Source: SZUA-35 sp963781035 (GTDB lineage Bacteria; Actinomycetota; Acidimicrobiia; Acidimicrobiales; SZUA-35). From it: a DNA stretch of 64,000 nt. This document shows positions 36,833-46,834 of this stretch, in pieces (within the stretch, counting starts at the first letter, position 1; each line of letters starts with the position of its first letter). The DNA lies in assembly GCA_963781035.1 (NCBI GenBank), contig CAWAEN010000006.1, positions 1 through 64,000 on the forward strand, read 5' to 3'. The notes beneath the pieces were generated by a model. It was not told the origin of the DNA and ran no database searches. It was given only the letters and a program-made list of their open reading frames with translations. A program made the translations under genes and the position numbers.

Positions 36833-38098
36833 TCACTCAACCGACGTATACGCGCCGTCATTGGAGAAGAGTCGACGGTGCCATCGTGACGGCGTGGCCA
36901 GGACCGCTCGTGGATAGTCCTCGAAGAGCCAGCGGGCGAAGTTTCGTCGTGTCCATGGGGTTGCAGCGGCGACCGTGACGCTCCACTGAGATCCACGTTG
37001 AGTGGCCAAGACCGCGGACAGTGCTCGAGCCAGCCGATGGTCCTTGACCATGCCCTTCTCCAGCGACCGTTCGTAGGCCTGCGGCGTTCGCACCGGCGCG
37101 GGTTCACGACACCGGCGTTCGACTGACGACACTCGGACCGCCAGTCGCCCGGTCTCGATCGCTTGGCCGATGCCTTCGCCGGTCATGGGGTCGGTGGCCG
37201 CCGCGGCGTCACCAACCCACAGCACCGGACCGTGGGTCAGCGGCACGTCGCCGAGACGGGCCGGGATCGGCCACGCCTTGTGTTGGCCTTCGGGAGTGGC
37301 GTCCGGGCCGAGGATCGCGGCGATGTGTGGCCTCGCCAGGATGTCGGGCCACAGTGCCTTCATGTCCTGGATCCGGTGGCCGGTGTCGCGTTGGATGCCG
37401 AACCCGACGTTCGCCGAGCCGTCGGCCAACGGGAACGACCACACATATCCGGGTAGGAGGTCGGGCTCGAACCACACGTACAGGCTGGCGGCCGCCTCGG
37501 GGCTGACGTTCGAGAAGTACTGACGGAACGCGTGCCAGTCGCCCCGGTAGTCGGGAAGCCGCACATCGAGCAGCTTGCGGCTGGTCGACCACATGCCATC
37601 GGCGGCGATGACGTGCCGGGCGCGCACCGTGACGTCGGCTCCATCGTGGTGGAACGTCGCAACAGCCACTCGGTCTTCGAGGGGCAGGGCGCCTTCGACT
37701 GCCGGGGCGCCCTCGAGCGACAGTGCCGTCAGCTCTGCCCCCTCACGGATGTCGGCTCCGACCTCGCGGGCTCGGTCCACCAGTGCTGCGTCGAGCTCGC
37801 TCCGACGGGTGATCGCGGCAAAGGCCCCCTTGTCCTTGGGGAGAGGGAAGAGCTTCATCTTGCGATTCGGCCCGGCGACGTGAACGTCGGACACGGCCTG
37901 CCAGCTGGGCACCGTCGACGGATCGAGGCCGAGCTCATCCAGATGTCGGAGCGCTCCGGTGGTCAGGCCGTCTCCGCAACACTTGTCCCGGGGGAAGGTC
38001 GCCTTGTCGATGGTGAGTGCCTCGAGGCCGGCCCGTTCTGCTTCGATGGCGGCGGCGCTTCCGGCCGGTCCGGCACCGATGATGAGGAGATCGAGCAC
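36833..38098 (-). CDS. Geranylgeranyl/menaquinone reductase-family FAD oxidoreductase
   Basis: The 421-residue flavoprotein has the N-terminal dinucleotide fold (LLIIGAGPAGSAAAIEAERAG), the conserved C-C-G-D-G-L loop after the first helix, HVIAADGMWSTSRKLL, and VLWVGDAAAATDPMTGEGIGQAIETG. This fits the GGR family. In actinobacteria it includes MenJ, which saturates a double bond of the menaquinone isoprenoid tail. Archaeol-type lipid reduction is an alternative. It starts 10 bases from the end of the VanW-family gene on the same strand. Confidence 0.82.
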   Translation of the reverse strand: MLDLLIIGAGPAGSAAAIEAERAGLEALTIDKATFPRDKCCGDGLTTGALRHLDELGLDPSTVPSWQAVSDVHVAGPNRKMKLFPLPKDKGAFAAITRRSELDAALVDRAREVGADIREGAELTALSLEGAPAVEGALPLEDRVAVATFHHDGADVTVRARHVIAADGMWSTSRKLLDVRLPDYRGDWHAFRQYFSNVSPEAAASLYVWFEPDLLPGYVWSFPLADGSANVGFGIQRDTGHRIQDMKALWPDILARPHIAAILGPDATPEGQHKAWPIPARLGDVPLTHGPVLWVGDAAAATDPMTGEGIGQAIETGRLAVRVSSVERRCREPAPVRTPQAYERSLEKGMVKDHRLARALSAVLATQRGSQWSVTVAAATPWTRRNFARWLFEDYPRAVLATPSRWHRRLFSNDGAYTSVE

Positions 38099-38107
38099 CG
38101 GGGAAGG

Positions 38108-39954
38108 CTATTCCTCCGGCACCGGTTCGGTTGGATCGGGTGCTGGTGTCGGGCTCGGGGTGACGGTCGGCGCAGCGGTCGGCGCCGTGGTGGACGCGGC
38201 AGGCGCCGTGGTGGTGGTCGATTCACCGGCCGCGGTCGTGGTGGTCTCTTCCGGCGGTGGTGGTCGTGGGACGGGTCGAGTTGCCGTTGCAGTCGAGACC
38301 TTCGCCCGGTCGATACACGGCAAAGACCGTGTCGCGCTCGACCCTGCCGTCCTGATAGGTCAGCTCTCGGGTGGTGGTGACCCGGGTGCAGGCGCCCTGG
38401 GCGGATTCGGTACGACCGACGTCCTTCACATCGACGTACTCGGTCGAGTAGAGCGTGACCGTGATCGAGGTGTCGGTCCAAGTCGGCCAGACGAGGATGC
38501 CGTACGGGGTGGTGTTGCGAATGATGAAATCCGGTTTGGGGTACGAGATCGTCGCTTCACGACCACGCGGATAACGACTGAAATAGATCGAGTGGGCCTG
38601 GTATTCGACGAATTCGACGCCGGCGAAGAACGAGGCGTTGAACATGGTCGTCGTGAACTGGCTGACCCCGCCCCCGACCTGGGCCTCGATGACACCGTCG
38701 GCGATGGCGCCGGCAGCGACGAAGCCGTTTGCCGTTGTGCGCCGGCCGACGATCTCGTTGAGGTCGAACAGCTCGCCGGGGCGGATGATGTAGCCCTGCA
38801 CGATCTCGGCCATGCGCTGGATGTTCCGGACACGGCCCTGACAGCAGTCGTGATTGGTGGTGAAGGTGGCCACTTCCTCGACGATGCCGAGCGCCTCGAG
38901 TTCGGCGACACCCTCGTCGCTTCCGCTGGTGATCGGGGTGAGCTCGACTGATCGCAGCGCAGGCTCCTCCGATTCTTCGTCTGGTGCGGGAGGCGGTCCG
39001 ACCAAGGCGGCCCTGATGAGGTCGGCGGTGTCGTCGGCGCAGCACTGCACTGATTCATTGGCCGGAATGATGACCGGTCGGTTGTCGACGATCTCGAACC
39101 GCGCCCGTTGCTCCTCTGAGCCGAGACCGCTGAACTGAGGACGAAGGTCGTCGATCACGAGTGTGTTGTCGAGGACCCACGCGGGAGCATCGCCGCTGGT
39201 GTCGAGCGTCACCCACGTCCGGAGCATCTGGGGCTCGATCACTGCGGATTGCCCGAGGATCGTGACTTCGAAGCGGTTGTGCGGTTGCAGCGTTGGCCTC
39301 GTCGGCCAGTGCCTGCAACGCTGCGGTCTCGAGCGTCGGTGGGAGCGCCACGGGGTCGAGGCGAACCACGTACGGTGCGCCGTTGTCGACCGCCGCCTGG
39401 ACTCGGTCGCCCACGCCGGTGAACTCGATGGTGGCACCGTCGATTCCGGGAGCGACCGCGAGACCGTTGCCGTCGATGGTGAACGTCGGGTCGGTGGGCT
39501 CGGTGAGTTGGCCGGCGATGAGATCGGCAGCGGCTGCCCTGGCCTCGTCGTCGTCGACCATGAGGGTCCGGTCGATTGCGGTGTCGCCGAAGAACGATCC
39601 GATCCACGCAAAGGGCCGGAAGATGGCGGGCCCGGACTTCCGGGCAGCGAAGGCATCCTCGACCAGCTGGTCTGCGTCTGTGTGTACGCCGATCGCAGCG
39701 AGGTTCGTGGGGATCTCGACGGCTCCGACGACCAGCGTCGCAGGCTCGCCGGCCAGTTGGGTGTCGAGATCGGAGGCCACGGAGCGAACATCGCCCTCGT
39801 CGAGCCCGCCGATGGCGATGCCGTCCACCGAGACGTTCCTCGCCACGAGGTCGCCGCCGGTCAGGGCACCGACGCCCCACGCCACGTAGAGGAGTACGAA
39901 GAGAGTGGTGACAACCCCGCCTGCAAGCAGGGCTTTCCGCCGCTGGTCAGACAC
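38108..39954 (-). CDS. VanW-family exported protein with PG-binding-like repeats, two frameshifts
   Basis: The N-terminus has a membrane anchor (ALLAGGVVTTLFVLLYVAWGVGAL). PG_binding_4-like domains (NVSVDGIAIGGLDEGDVRSVA) and then the VanW domain (FSGLGSEEQRARF, FTTNHDCCQGRVRNIQRMAE, IRPGELFDLNEIVGRRTTANGFVAAGAIADG, VGGGVSQFTTTMFNASFFAG, HSIYFSRYPRGREATISYPKPD) follow. The C-terminal tail is Pro/Thr-rich (TTAPAASTTAPTAAPTVTPSP). Frame shifts lie near 39270-39295 and 38255-38280; corrected length is about 614 residues. Its role is probably cell-wall related. It precedes the reductase on the same strand. Confidence 0.75.
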
Positions 39955-40121
39955 CAGTTGAGTCTGCCACGAGCGATCGTCGTTGCGACGGCGGGTTGTG
40001 ACACTGTTTCGGCCTCGGTGAGGGGAGACAAGTCGTTGTCGCCTTCTGTTCAGACGACGCCGTGTGCCAAGATCGAACGGTTCGTGGAACAGAACCGAAA
40101 GTGTTCGGAAGGACGAGTCTG

Positions 40122-41040
40122 ATGCAGCGATTGTGTGAGGGCCGTGTGGCCATCGTGACCGGGGCCGGCCGAGGCATCGGGCGAGAGCACGCCGTGATGC
40201 TGGCAGCGCACGGAGCGAAGGTGGTCGTCAACGACCTCGGCGGCTCACGGGACGGCGTCGGAGGCGATGCGGGACCGGCGCAGGACGTCGTCGACGAGAT
40301 CGTCGCCGCCGGCGGGGAAGCCGTCGCGAACACCGAGAACGTGGCCGACTTCGACGGCGCCGAACGCATGGTCGAAGCAGGCAATCGACGAGTTCGGTCA
40401 ACTCGACGTGGTCGTCAACAACGCCGGGATCCTGCGAGACCGGATGCTGGCGAACATGAGCGAAGCCGAGTGGGATGCGGTGATCAACGTCCACCTCAAG
40501 GGGACGTTCGCGCCCTCTCGCCACGCCGCCGCTCACTGGCGCGAACGCTCCAAGGCCGGCGAAGACGTCAACGGGCGACTCATCAACACCTCGTCGGTGT
40601 CCGGCATCTACGGCAACGTCGGCCAGACGAACTACGGCGCAGCGAAAGCCGGCATCGCCGCGTTCTCGATCATCAGCGCGCTCGAGCTGCATCGCTACGG
40701 GGTCACGGTCAACGCGATCGCCCCCGGGGCGCTCACCCGCATGACCGAGGACCTCGGAATGGGTCAACTGGAAGGCGACGAGCGGGATCGGATGGATCCC
40801 CGTTGGATTGCCCCGATCTGCACCTGGCTGGCGAGCGAGGAGTCAGCTGGTGTCACCGGCCGGATCTTCGAAGCCAGCGGACGAACACTGGCGATCGCCA
40901 ACATGTGGCACCGAGGGCCGACTGTCGAGCCCGTCGATGATCCCACTCGACTCGGGCCTCTGGTCGAACAGTTGATGGGTGAGGCCCAGGCCAATTCCGA
41001 CATGCAGGGTCAACCGGCGCGAGGCCCAGGGCGGCCCTGA
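40122..41040 (+). CDS. Short-chain dehydrogenase (3-hydroxyacyl-CoA/steroid type), frameshifted
   Basis: The SDR has RVAIVTGAGRGIGREHAVMLAAHGAKVVVNDLGGSRDG, VVNNAGILRDRMLANMS, INTSSVSGIYGN and TNYGAAKAGIAA (Tyr-x3-Lys). One extra base near 40374-40380 (GTCGAAGCAG) must be removed to join AERMV to KQAIDEFGQLD; the product is about 305 residues. It resembles the SDR at 27006 and the hydroxyacyl-CoA dehydrogenase half of multifunctional beta-oxidation proteins. It is followed 68 bases later by the MaoC-like hydratase, a natural partner in that cycle. Confidence 0.8.
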
Positions 41041-41108
41041 CCTCCGACGCGACGCCACCCTTCACGAACTCCGCGTACACCAATCCCAGGAACGAAAGCG
41101 AGACCACC

Positions 41109-41978
41109 ATGCCGATCAATCCCGATGCTGTTGGATCGAAGGGAGAACCCCGCCACTGGGCGTGGGACTCTCGCGATGCACTGCTCTACGCCCTCGGTGT
41201 CGGCGCCGGCGTGACCGACCCGGTCGGAGCAGAGCTCCAGTTCACGACCGAGAACACGGCGGGCGTCGCGCAGCAGGTGTTGCCGACCTTCTGTGTGCTG
41301 TCCGGTTTCAATGCGAGGGGTGGAGCGAGCGCGATGAGTGCGGTCGGTTCGTTCGACCCGCGCATGCTGGTGCACGGCGAGCAGGGGATCCATCTCCATC
41401 GGCCGATCCCGGTCGAGGGGGCCATCACCATGGTCGACGAGATCACCGGGGTCTACGACAAGGGGAAGGGCGCCGTCATCGCGACGGCGGCCAAGGCAAC
41501 GCTCGATGCCGACGGTGGTCCGCTGTTCGACACGACGTCGTCGGTTTTCATCACCGGCGAGGGCGGGTTCGGCGGCGATCGAGGTCCGTCGGCCAAGAGC
41601 AACGTGGCCCCCGAGTCCGATCCTGACGTGTCGGTCACGTATCAGACCCGTGAGGACCAGGCGCTGCTCTATCGCTTGTCGGGCGACCGCAATCCGTTGC
41701 ACTCCGACAAGCAGTTCAGCGACGTCGGCGGTTTCCCCAAGCCGATCCTGCACGGCCTGTGCACCTACGGATTCACCGGTCGGGGATTGCTGAGTGCCCT
41801 GTGTGACAACGATCCGGCTCGATTCACCGGGATGGAGGGTCGTTTCACATCGCCCGTTCTTCCCGGTGAGGCCCTGACCATCAACATCTGGAAGACCGGT
41901 GACGGCCGGGCCGTGTTCCAGACCACCGGTGGTGACGGCCGGGTCGTGATCAACAACGGCGGCGTCACCCACACCTGA
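41109..41978 (+). CDS. MaoC-type 2-enoyl-CoA hydratase (double hotdog)
   Basis: The 289-residue protein contains two hotdog halves. The second carries the hydratase-2 motif: LYRLSGDRNPLHSDKQF (D-x4-H dyad) followed by PKPILHGLCTYGFTGR. The first half includes WAWDSRDALLYALGVGAG and VLPTFCVLSGF. This layout matches the steroid-degrading hydratase ChsH-type/17-beta-HSD type 4 hydratase domain. It acts downstream of an acyl-CoA dehydrogenase and upstream of the SDR next to it. Confidence 0.85.
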   Translation: MPINPDAVGSKGEPRHWAWDSRDALLYALGVGAGVTDPVGAELQFTTENTAGVAQQVLPTFCVLSGFNARGGASAMSAVGSFDPRMLVHGEQGIHLHRPIPVEGAITMVDEITGVYDKGKGAVIATAAKATLDADGGPLFDTTSSVFITGEGGFGGDRGPSAKSNVAPESDPDVSVTYQTREDQALLYRLSGDRNPLHSDKQFSDVGGFPKPILHGLCTYGFTGRGLLSALCDNDPARFTGMEGRFTSPVLPGEALTINIWKTGDGRAVFQTTGGDGRVVINNGGVTHT

Positions 41979-41994
41979 CGCCAATCGGACGGTG

Positions 41995-44900
41995 TCAGTT
42001 GCGGCGATCGGCGATGGCGAAGATCAGGTCGCTGAAGTCACCGGCGATCTGGTCCTCGTCGTAGAGCGGCTTCGACAACCGAATCGCCAGCACCACGTCC
42101 CGCGATGGGATGTAGACCAGCCTCGCGTCGCCCCCGTCGTGGAAGGCGTACAGGAACGGTTCCGGCTCAGCCGGAGTCGGCCCGTTGCACGGGCAGTGAC
42201 GCCATGTCCCGAGGCCGGCGTTGCCCTGGAACACGATCCCGCCGTACAAGAGCACTTCTCGTTGGCGAGCATCGAGGACTCGATCGGATCGAAGCAGCGC
42301 GTCGTACCAGCGGCCGAGGTCATCCAGCGTCGACACCACACCGGCCGAGCCGTGACCGATGAATCCGGCCCGTTGGTTGTTGACGAGCTCGGTGTTGTTC
42401 AACTCGAGCGGCTCGAACAGGCGCTCGGCCAACACCTCGCTGAGCGGTTGACCCGTGACTGCCTCGATCACCAGGCCGGCCAGCAGGTAGTTCGTGGCGG
42501 CGTACGAAGGCGTCGTCGACTCGAGATTCGACGTCACCAGACCAAGCCCGATCGCGTCAGCCGGTGTGAGGATCGCATCCTCGGAGAAGTCGCCACTCCA
42601 TCGATAGTCGGAGAGACCGGTTGCGTGACTCAGGAGTCGGCGCATGCTCAGCTGCTCGGTGACCTCGGTCGGCACCCCGGGAACATCGGGGAGTGGACCG
42701 TCGAGTGTGAGGGACCCTTCCTCGATGAGTTGCAGGCTGACCGCGGCCACCATCGTCTTGGTCAGACTCAGCGCTTCGAACGGCGCCTCGGGATCGAGCA
42801 CGTCCGGCGTGCCGAATTCGGCCAGCACGGGACGATCGCCGGTCTCGGAACCGATCTCGACCACGGCCGCCGCTTCGACCTCGTGGCCGGCCAGCCATGC
42901 CTCGGCGCTCTCGGCCATGAGGGCGAGTTCCTCCGGCGATGCTGCGTCGGCGCCGGTCTCGTCGCCGCCGACGGGCGGTCGGCCAGACGGCGTCGGCGGA
43001 CCCGCGGCCTCGGTGAACTCGGGGAAGAGCCGGGGTTGGCTGGCCGCCATGCCGATGATGAACGCCAGGAGCACGATCCGTGCCACGCGAACCGGCGGCC
43101 GACGGGTCTTCTGACCGGAACCGACCGACTCGAGTGGCCGAACGGCGGCGACGAGCGGGGCGAGAATGGCAGCGAACACAGCCGCCAACAGGACGTAGCT
43201 GGCCAAGGAGTCCGGTGCTCCGACCACGTAGTAGGCGAACACCAGCGCCAGCGTGTGCCAGAGGTAGATGGTCATCGCATTGTTCGTGATCCAGCTCACG
43301 AAGGCGGCGATTGCGGGGATCTCGCCGAGATGTCGGAGATGGTCCTCGATCGTGAGGAGCGCGAACAGCCACGCCAGACCGACCAGGCCGAACAGCACGT
43401 ATGAGTTGTTGACCACGAGGTCGCCCGGGCGTTGCGTCACCGCCCAGATCACGGCGATGGCGCCCAAGGTGATCGTGATGGCCAGGCGGTGTCGTCGTGC
43501 CATTGCCCCTCGCAGGTGATGGGCGCTGACGCCCAGGGTGAAGAAGCCGCCGAAGCAGATGACGTCGGCAACGCCGCGTGCGATCGCCGTGGCCTGTTCT
43601 GTGGTCTGCTGATCCACCCAATGGTCGAGGATGACCAGGGCCGCAGCCCACGTCACGAACTGGGCGATGCCGGGGATCCGCCGGCCGAGCGGACGAACCA
43701 GCGGTGTGATGGCGAGGATGATCACCAAGGCTCGAAGGAACCAGAGTGGGGCCGACAGCCAGCCCTCTTCCCAGGGGAGGGATGCAGGGGCCCGGAACGG
43801 CAAGAACCACGAGAGTGCATTGAGCGGCTCGTCGGTCCAGACGGCGGGTGCCCCCAAGGTCACGACCGCGATGGCGATGGCGACGAATGCCAAGTACGGC
43901 GGCACGAGTCGGCGAAGCCGGCCGCGCATCACCGCACGGACACCGGCGGCGTCGACACCACGGCTGCGAAGGCTCTTGGCCAGTACGGCACCGGACACGT
44001 AGAACACGGCCGGCATGGCGGCGAACGTCCACGAGATCCACCAGTAGCCGAACGCGTGCCAGAACATCACTCGAACGATCGAGATCGACCGGACCACGTC
44101 GAGGAACGCGTCGCGCCCGGAACTGATGGCGGGAGCGCTGGCCTCGACCGGAATGGCGAGGTCGACCGGAGGTTTGGTCGTCCCGAGGGCGGCCGGGAGG
44201 GCGATGGCGGCGAGCAACCCGACCGGGGCGAGATCGACGAACGCCCAACCGGTCCCGAGCCGATAGAGGAGGAGGCCCATGATGAGCAGGAAGCCGTAGG
44301 TGGCCCCGGCAGTGATCTGATCGGGGATCCGGTCTGTGCCCTGTTTCTCGGTGGGTCGTTGACCGCCCGTTGGGATCCACTCCTGGTCTCGATCGGTCAG
44401 ATGGTCCCGCAGCGCGTAGAGGTGGGCGAGCTGTGAGATCAGTCCGACTCGCCGCGATGCTCGTCCGTCTGGGAGGTGCAGCCAGCGAGGTTGGAGGTAG
44501 AACTCGGTGAACAGGGAGGGCAGGATCATCGCCGCCGGCGCGAGGGTGATCACCCACGGTGCTTCGGCCAGGCTCACGACAGGGACGAAGATCGCAATGA
44601 TCGGGCTCAAGGCGCTGGTCACATAGAAGATCCAGCCGTCCCAGAGGCCGAGGCGCTGCATCGGGCGCAGCCGCATTCGTTTGAACATGGGGGTTCCGGC
44701 GAGCGCAAAGTTTCCCCTGGCCCACCGATACTGCTGCGAGGCCAGGGCCTTCGTCGTGTCGGGGGCCGATCCGGCAGCGAGTGGCAGTGGGAGATAGTCG
44801 ACGCGGTAGCCGGCCTCGATCACCTTCATGCCGGTGAAGATGTCCTCGCTGTGTTCGAGCAGAGCCATACCGCCGGTCTCGTCCAGCGCAGCGCGCCGGT

Positions 44901-45780
44901 AGACGGCGTTGGTGCCGACGCAGATCGCGCCGCCGTGCTTGTCACGGGCTCGCATGCCGATTCGGTAGAACTGCTCCTGCTGGGCGGCGGCGCCTCGCTC
45001 GACCCAGTTGTCTTCGCTCACCCGGAAGAACTGGGGGGTCTGCAGGATCGCCAGTTCGCCATCGTCGAAGTACGGCACGGTGTGGCGCAAGAAGTCTGGT
45101 CTGACCGCGAAGTCGGCGTCGAGCACGATGATGAGATCGCCCTCGGTGCGGCTGAAGCCGTAGTGGAGGTTGCCTGCCTTCTTCATCCAGCCCCGGTTCG
45201 GCCTGGCGACGTAGTTCGCCCCCCACCGCTCGGCGGCGAGCCGGATCTCCTCGGCATGGCGATCGTCGAGTACGTGAACGGCGACGTTGCCGGGATAGTC
45301 GAGGTCCATTGCGTGGCGGATCGTGTTCTCCACGATCGACGGGTCCTCTCCGCATGTGCAGATGAACACATCGACCGAGGGTGGAGCGGTCGAGAGCATG
45401 GCCTTGCGGAACATGTGGACGCTGCGGTCGAAAGCAGGTACCTGCGTCGACCAGATCATGTTGACGAAACCGCCGGCCACGATGCCGACCGCGAAGGGGA
45501 GCAACAACAGCAACCACGAACCGTGGAACGACAAGAAGACGAGCGCCGAACCGAGGCAGATGCGGGAGAAGGCCGAGAACTGGAGGAAACGCTTGCCGTC
45601 GTCGGCGACGTACGACCACACCTCGTCGTCGTCAGGCGGAGCGATGACAGGTTCCTCGGCGGTCGGCGATACCGGGCCGGCGAGACCTCGTGCGTCGGTT
45701 GCGACGAGGTGGGACGCGCTCGTCGAGCCATATGGCACGAGGTCGGTCGAGATGTCGGGGGATTGTTGGATGTCGGTCAT
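41995..45780 (-). CDS. Three-domain fusion: family 2 glycosyltransferase, acyltransferase-3, and SxxK serine hydrolase
   Basis: The 1261-residue protein is in one intact frame. Residues about 70-480 form a processive, cellulose synthase-like GT2 domain: CTCGEDPS, DAD at 221-223, ED at 312-313 and QQYRW at 349-353, with membrane segments before and after. Residues about 555-915 form an OafA-type acyltransferase-3 domain with many helices (VRVMFWHAFGYWW start). Residues about 960-1261 form a beta-lactamase/esterase-fold domain with SLTK at 1005-1008, YAAT at 1093 where Y-x-N is usual, and HDGG at 1214. It could make and modify a glycan at the membrane. It overlaps the membrane gene upstream by ATGA. 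Confidence 0.8.
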   Translation of the reverse strand: MTDIQQSPDISTDLVPYGSTSASHLVATDARGLAGPVSPTAEEPVIAPPDDDEVWSYVADDGKRFLQFSAFSRICLGSALVFLSFHGSWLLLLLPFAVGIVAGGFVNMIWSTQVPAFDRSVHMFRKAMLSTAPPSVDVFICTCGEDPSIVENTIRHAMDLDYPGNVAVHVLDDRHAEEIRLAAERWGANYVARPNRGWMKKAGNLHYGFSRTEGDLIIVLDADFAVRPDFLRHTVPYFDDGELAILQTPQFFRVSEDNWVERGAAAQQEQFYRIGMRARDKHGGAICVGTNAVYRRAALDETGGMALLEHSEDIFTGMKVIEAGYRVDYLPLPLAAGSAPDTTKALASQQYRWARGNFALAGTPMFKRMRLRPMQRLGLWDGWIFYVTSALSPIIAIFVPVVSLAEAPWVITLAPAAMILPSLFTEFYLQPRWLHLPDGRASRRVGLISQLAHLYALRDHLTDRDQEWIPTGGQRPTEKQGTDRIPDQITAGATYGFLLIMGLLLYRLGTGWAFVDLAPVGLLAAIALPAALGTTKPPVDLAIPVEASAPAISSGRDAFLDVVRSISIVRVMFWHAFGYWWISWTFAAMPAVFYVSGAVLAKSLRSRGVDAAGVRAVMRGRLRRLVPPYLAFVAIAIAVVTLGAPAVWTDEPLNALSWFLPFRAPASLPWEEGWLSAPLWFLRALVIILAITPLVRPLGRRIPGIAQFVTWAAALVILDHWVDQQTTEQATAIARGVADVICFGGFFTLGVSAHHLRGAMARRHRLAITITLGAIAVIWAVTQRPGDLVVNNSYVLFGLVGLAWLFALLTIEDHLRHLGEIPAIAAFVSWITNNAMTIYLWHTLALVFAYYVVGAPDSLASYVLLAAVFAAILAPLVAAVRPLESVGSGQKTRRPPVRVARIVLLAFIIGMAASQPRLFPEFTEAAGPPTPSGRPPVGGDETGADAASPEELALMAESAEAWLAGHEVEAAAVVEIGSETGDRPVLAEFGTPDVLDPEAPFEALSLTKTMVAAVSLQLIEEGSLTLDGPLPDVPGVPTEVTEQLSMRRLLSHATGLSDYRWSGDFSEDAILTPADAIGLGLVTSNLESTTPSYAATNYLLAGLVIEAVTGQPLSEVLAERLFEPLELNNTELVNNQRAGFIGHGSAGVVSTLDDLGRWYDALLRSDRVLDARQREVLLYGGIVFQGNAGLGTWRHCPCNGPTPAEPEPFLYAFHDGGDARLVYIPSRDVVLAIRLSKPLYDEDQIAGDFSDLIFAIADRRN

Positions 45781-46805
45781 GCCCAGCCGACCATCAGGAC
45801 GAGCCCGAGGGGAGCCAAGCCGAGCAGCAGCAGACCGGTGACGAGGGCACCGGTTGCCGAGGTCGTCCCGAAGATGAATGGGTCGCGATCGGCCACCTCC
45901 GGATTCGGCTGTGAGACGACCCGGCCGGCCTCACCTCGGTTCCACCGCACGACGCTGAGGGCGAAGACGGCGATCGCTGCGATCGCGATCTCGAGCGTGG
46001 GGTTCGTGGCGAGGAGTGCGGTGTCGGTCGGCTCATAGGCGTCGATCGGGGCGGCGAGAATTGCCGCATGGTGCAGCACGAGGGCACCACCGACAGTGGC
46101 GGCGATCTCCACGAGGGTGCGGCCGGACACTCGCCAGCGGTTGGCTCCGACACTCAGGACGACCGTCGCCAGCACCACGAGGGCGCCACGGTGCAACTCG
46201 GCGCTGAAGATGCGCCACGGCTCATCGCCGACGCCGAAGACCGGCACCTCGCCGAGTCGCTGGTAGATCAGGCGCGACGGCTGTTCGAGCGATGACCTCA
46301 GGGCGTTGTGGGCGAAGTCGGCGATCGGGATCCAGGTGAGGAGGCTGAGCAAGCTGACCGTGCGCAGCAGCGCCAGGGCCCGGTATCCCCAGAGTGCGAG
46401 GTAGGCACTGATGAGCGCAACGCTCACGATCGGGCCGATGGCCTCGGAAGGCGACAAGTGGCCCCGGCCGACGGCGGCGACGAGGCCGATGCCGATCGTG
46501 GTGAGTGAGAGGGCCGACTGCAGGGTGACCGGTCGAGACGGTGCCTGATCGGTGTTCGGTCGCCACCGCACGGCGGCGATGGCGATGCCGAGCAATGCAA
46601 CCAGCGGCACCGACCCGGCACCGTCGTTGGTGGAGACGAAGGCCTTGTTGAGCGAGGCGATGGCGCCGGTCGCACACAACACGGGGACGCCGGCCGAGCT
46701 GATCGCTCGATGCAGTTGATGCTGCGATCGGGTGACGAATGCGGGTGTGTGGGCGCCGAGAATTGGCAGAACGGATGCGGGCATCTGGGTACTATGGATC
46801 ATCAC
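45777..46805 (-). CDS. Polytopic membrane protein of unknown function
   Basis: The protein of about 341 residues has roughly eight hydrophobic helices. It begins GTG or ATG (46805 or 46802) and ends by overlapping the ATG of the fusion gene (TCAT at 45777-45780 on the plus strand), so the two are co-translated. No family motif is recognised, though the repeating LALWGYRALALL and LHRGALVVLATVVLSVG segments suggest a transporter or polysaccharide-related membrane partner. An inverted repeat covers its start region. Confidence 0.55.
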   Translation of the reverse strand: MMIHSTQMPASVLPILGAHTPAFVTRSQHQLHRAISSAGVPVLCATGAIASLNKAFVSTNDGAGSVPLVALLGIAIAAVRWRPNTDQAPSRPVTLQSALSLTTIGIGLVAAVGRGHLSPSEAIGPIVSVALISAYLALWGYRALALLRTVSLLSLLTWIPIADFAHNALRSSLEQPSRLIYQRLGEVPVFGVGDEPWRIFSAELHRGALVVLATVVLSVGANRWRVSGRTLVEIAATVGGALVLHHAAILAAPIDAYEPTDTALLATNPTLEIAIAAIAVFALSVVRWNRGEAGRVVSQPNPEVADRDPFIFGTTSATGALVTGLLLLGLAPLGLVLMVGWA

Positions 46806-46834
46806 TCTGAGTAGTGCAACCCATACTTAGAGTG
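46803..46834. promoter_or_regulatory. Inverted repeat at divergent promoter region
   Basis: CACTCTGAGTA (46803-46813) and TACTTAGAGTG (46824-46834) are near-perfect inverted arms with one mismatch and a 10-base spacer. They overlap the start codon of the minus-strand membrane gene and lie upstream of nucS. It may be a repressor operator. A minus-strand TAAGTAT at the outer arm could be part of a -10 box. Confidence 0.45.
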
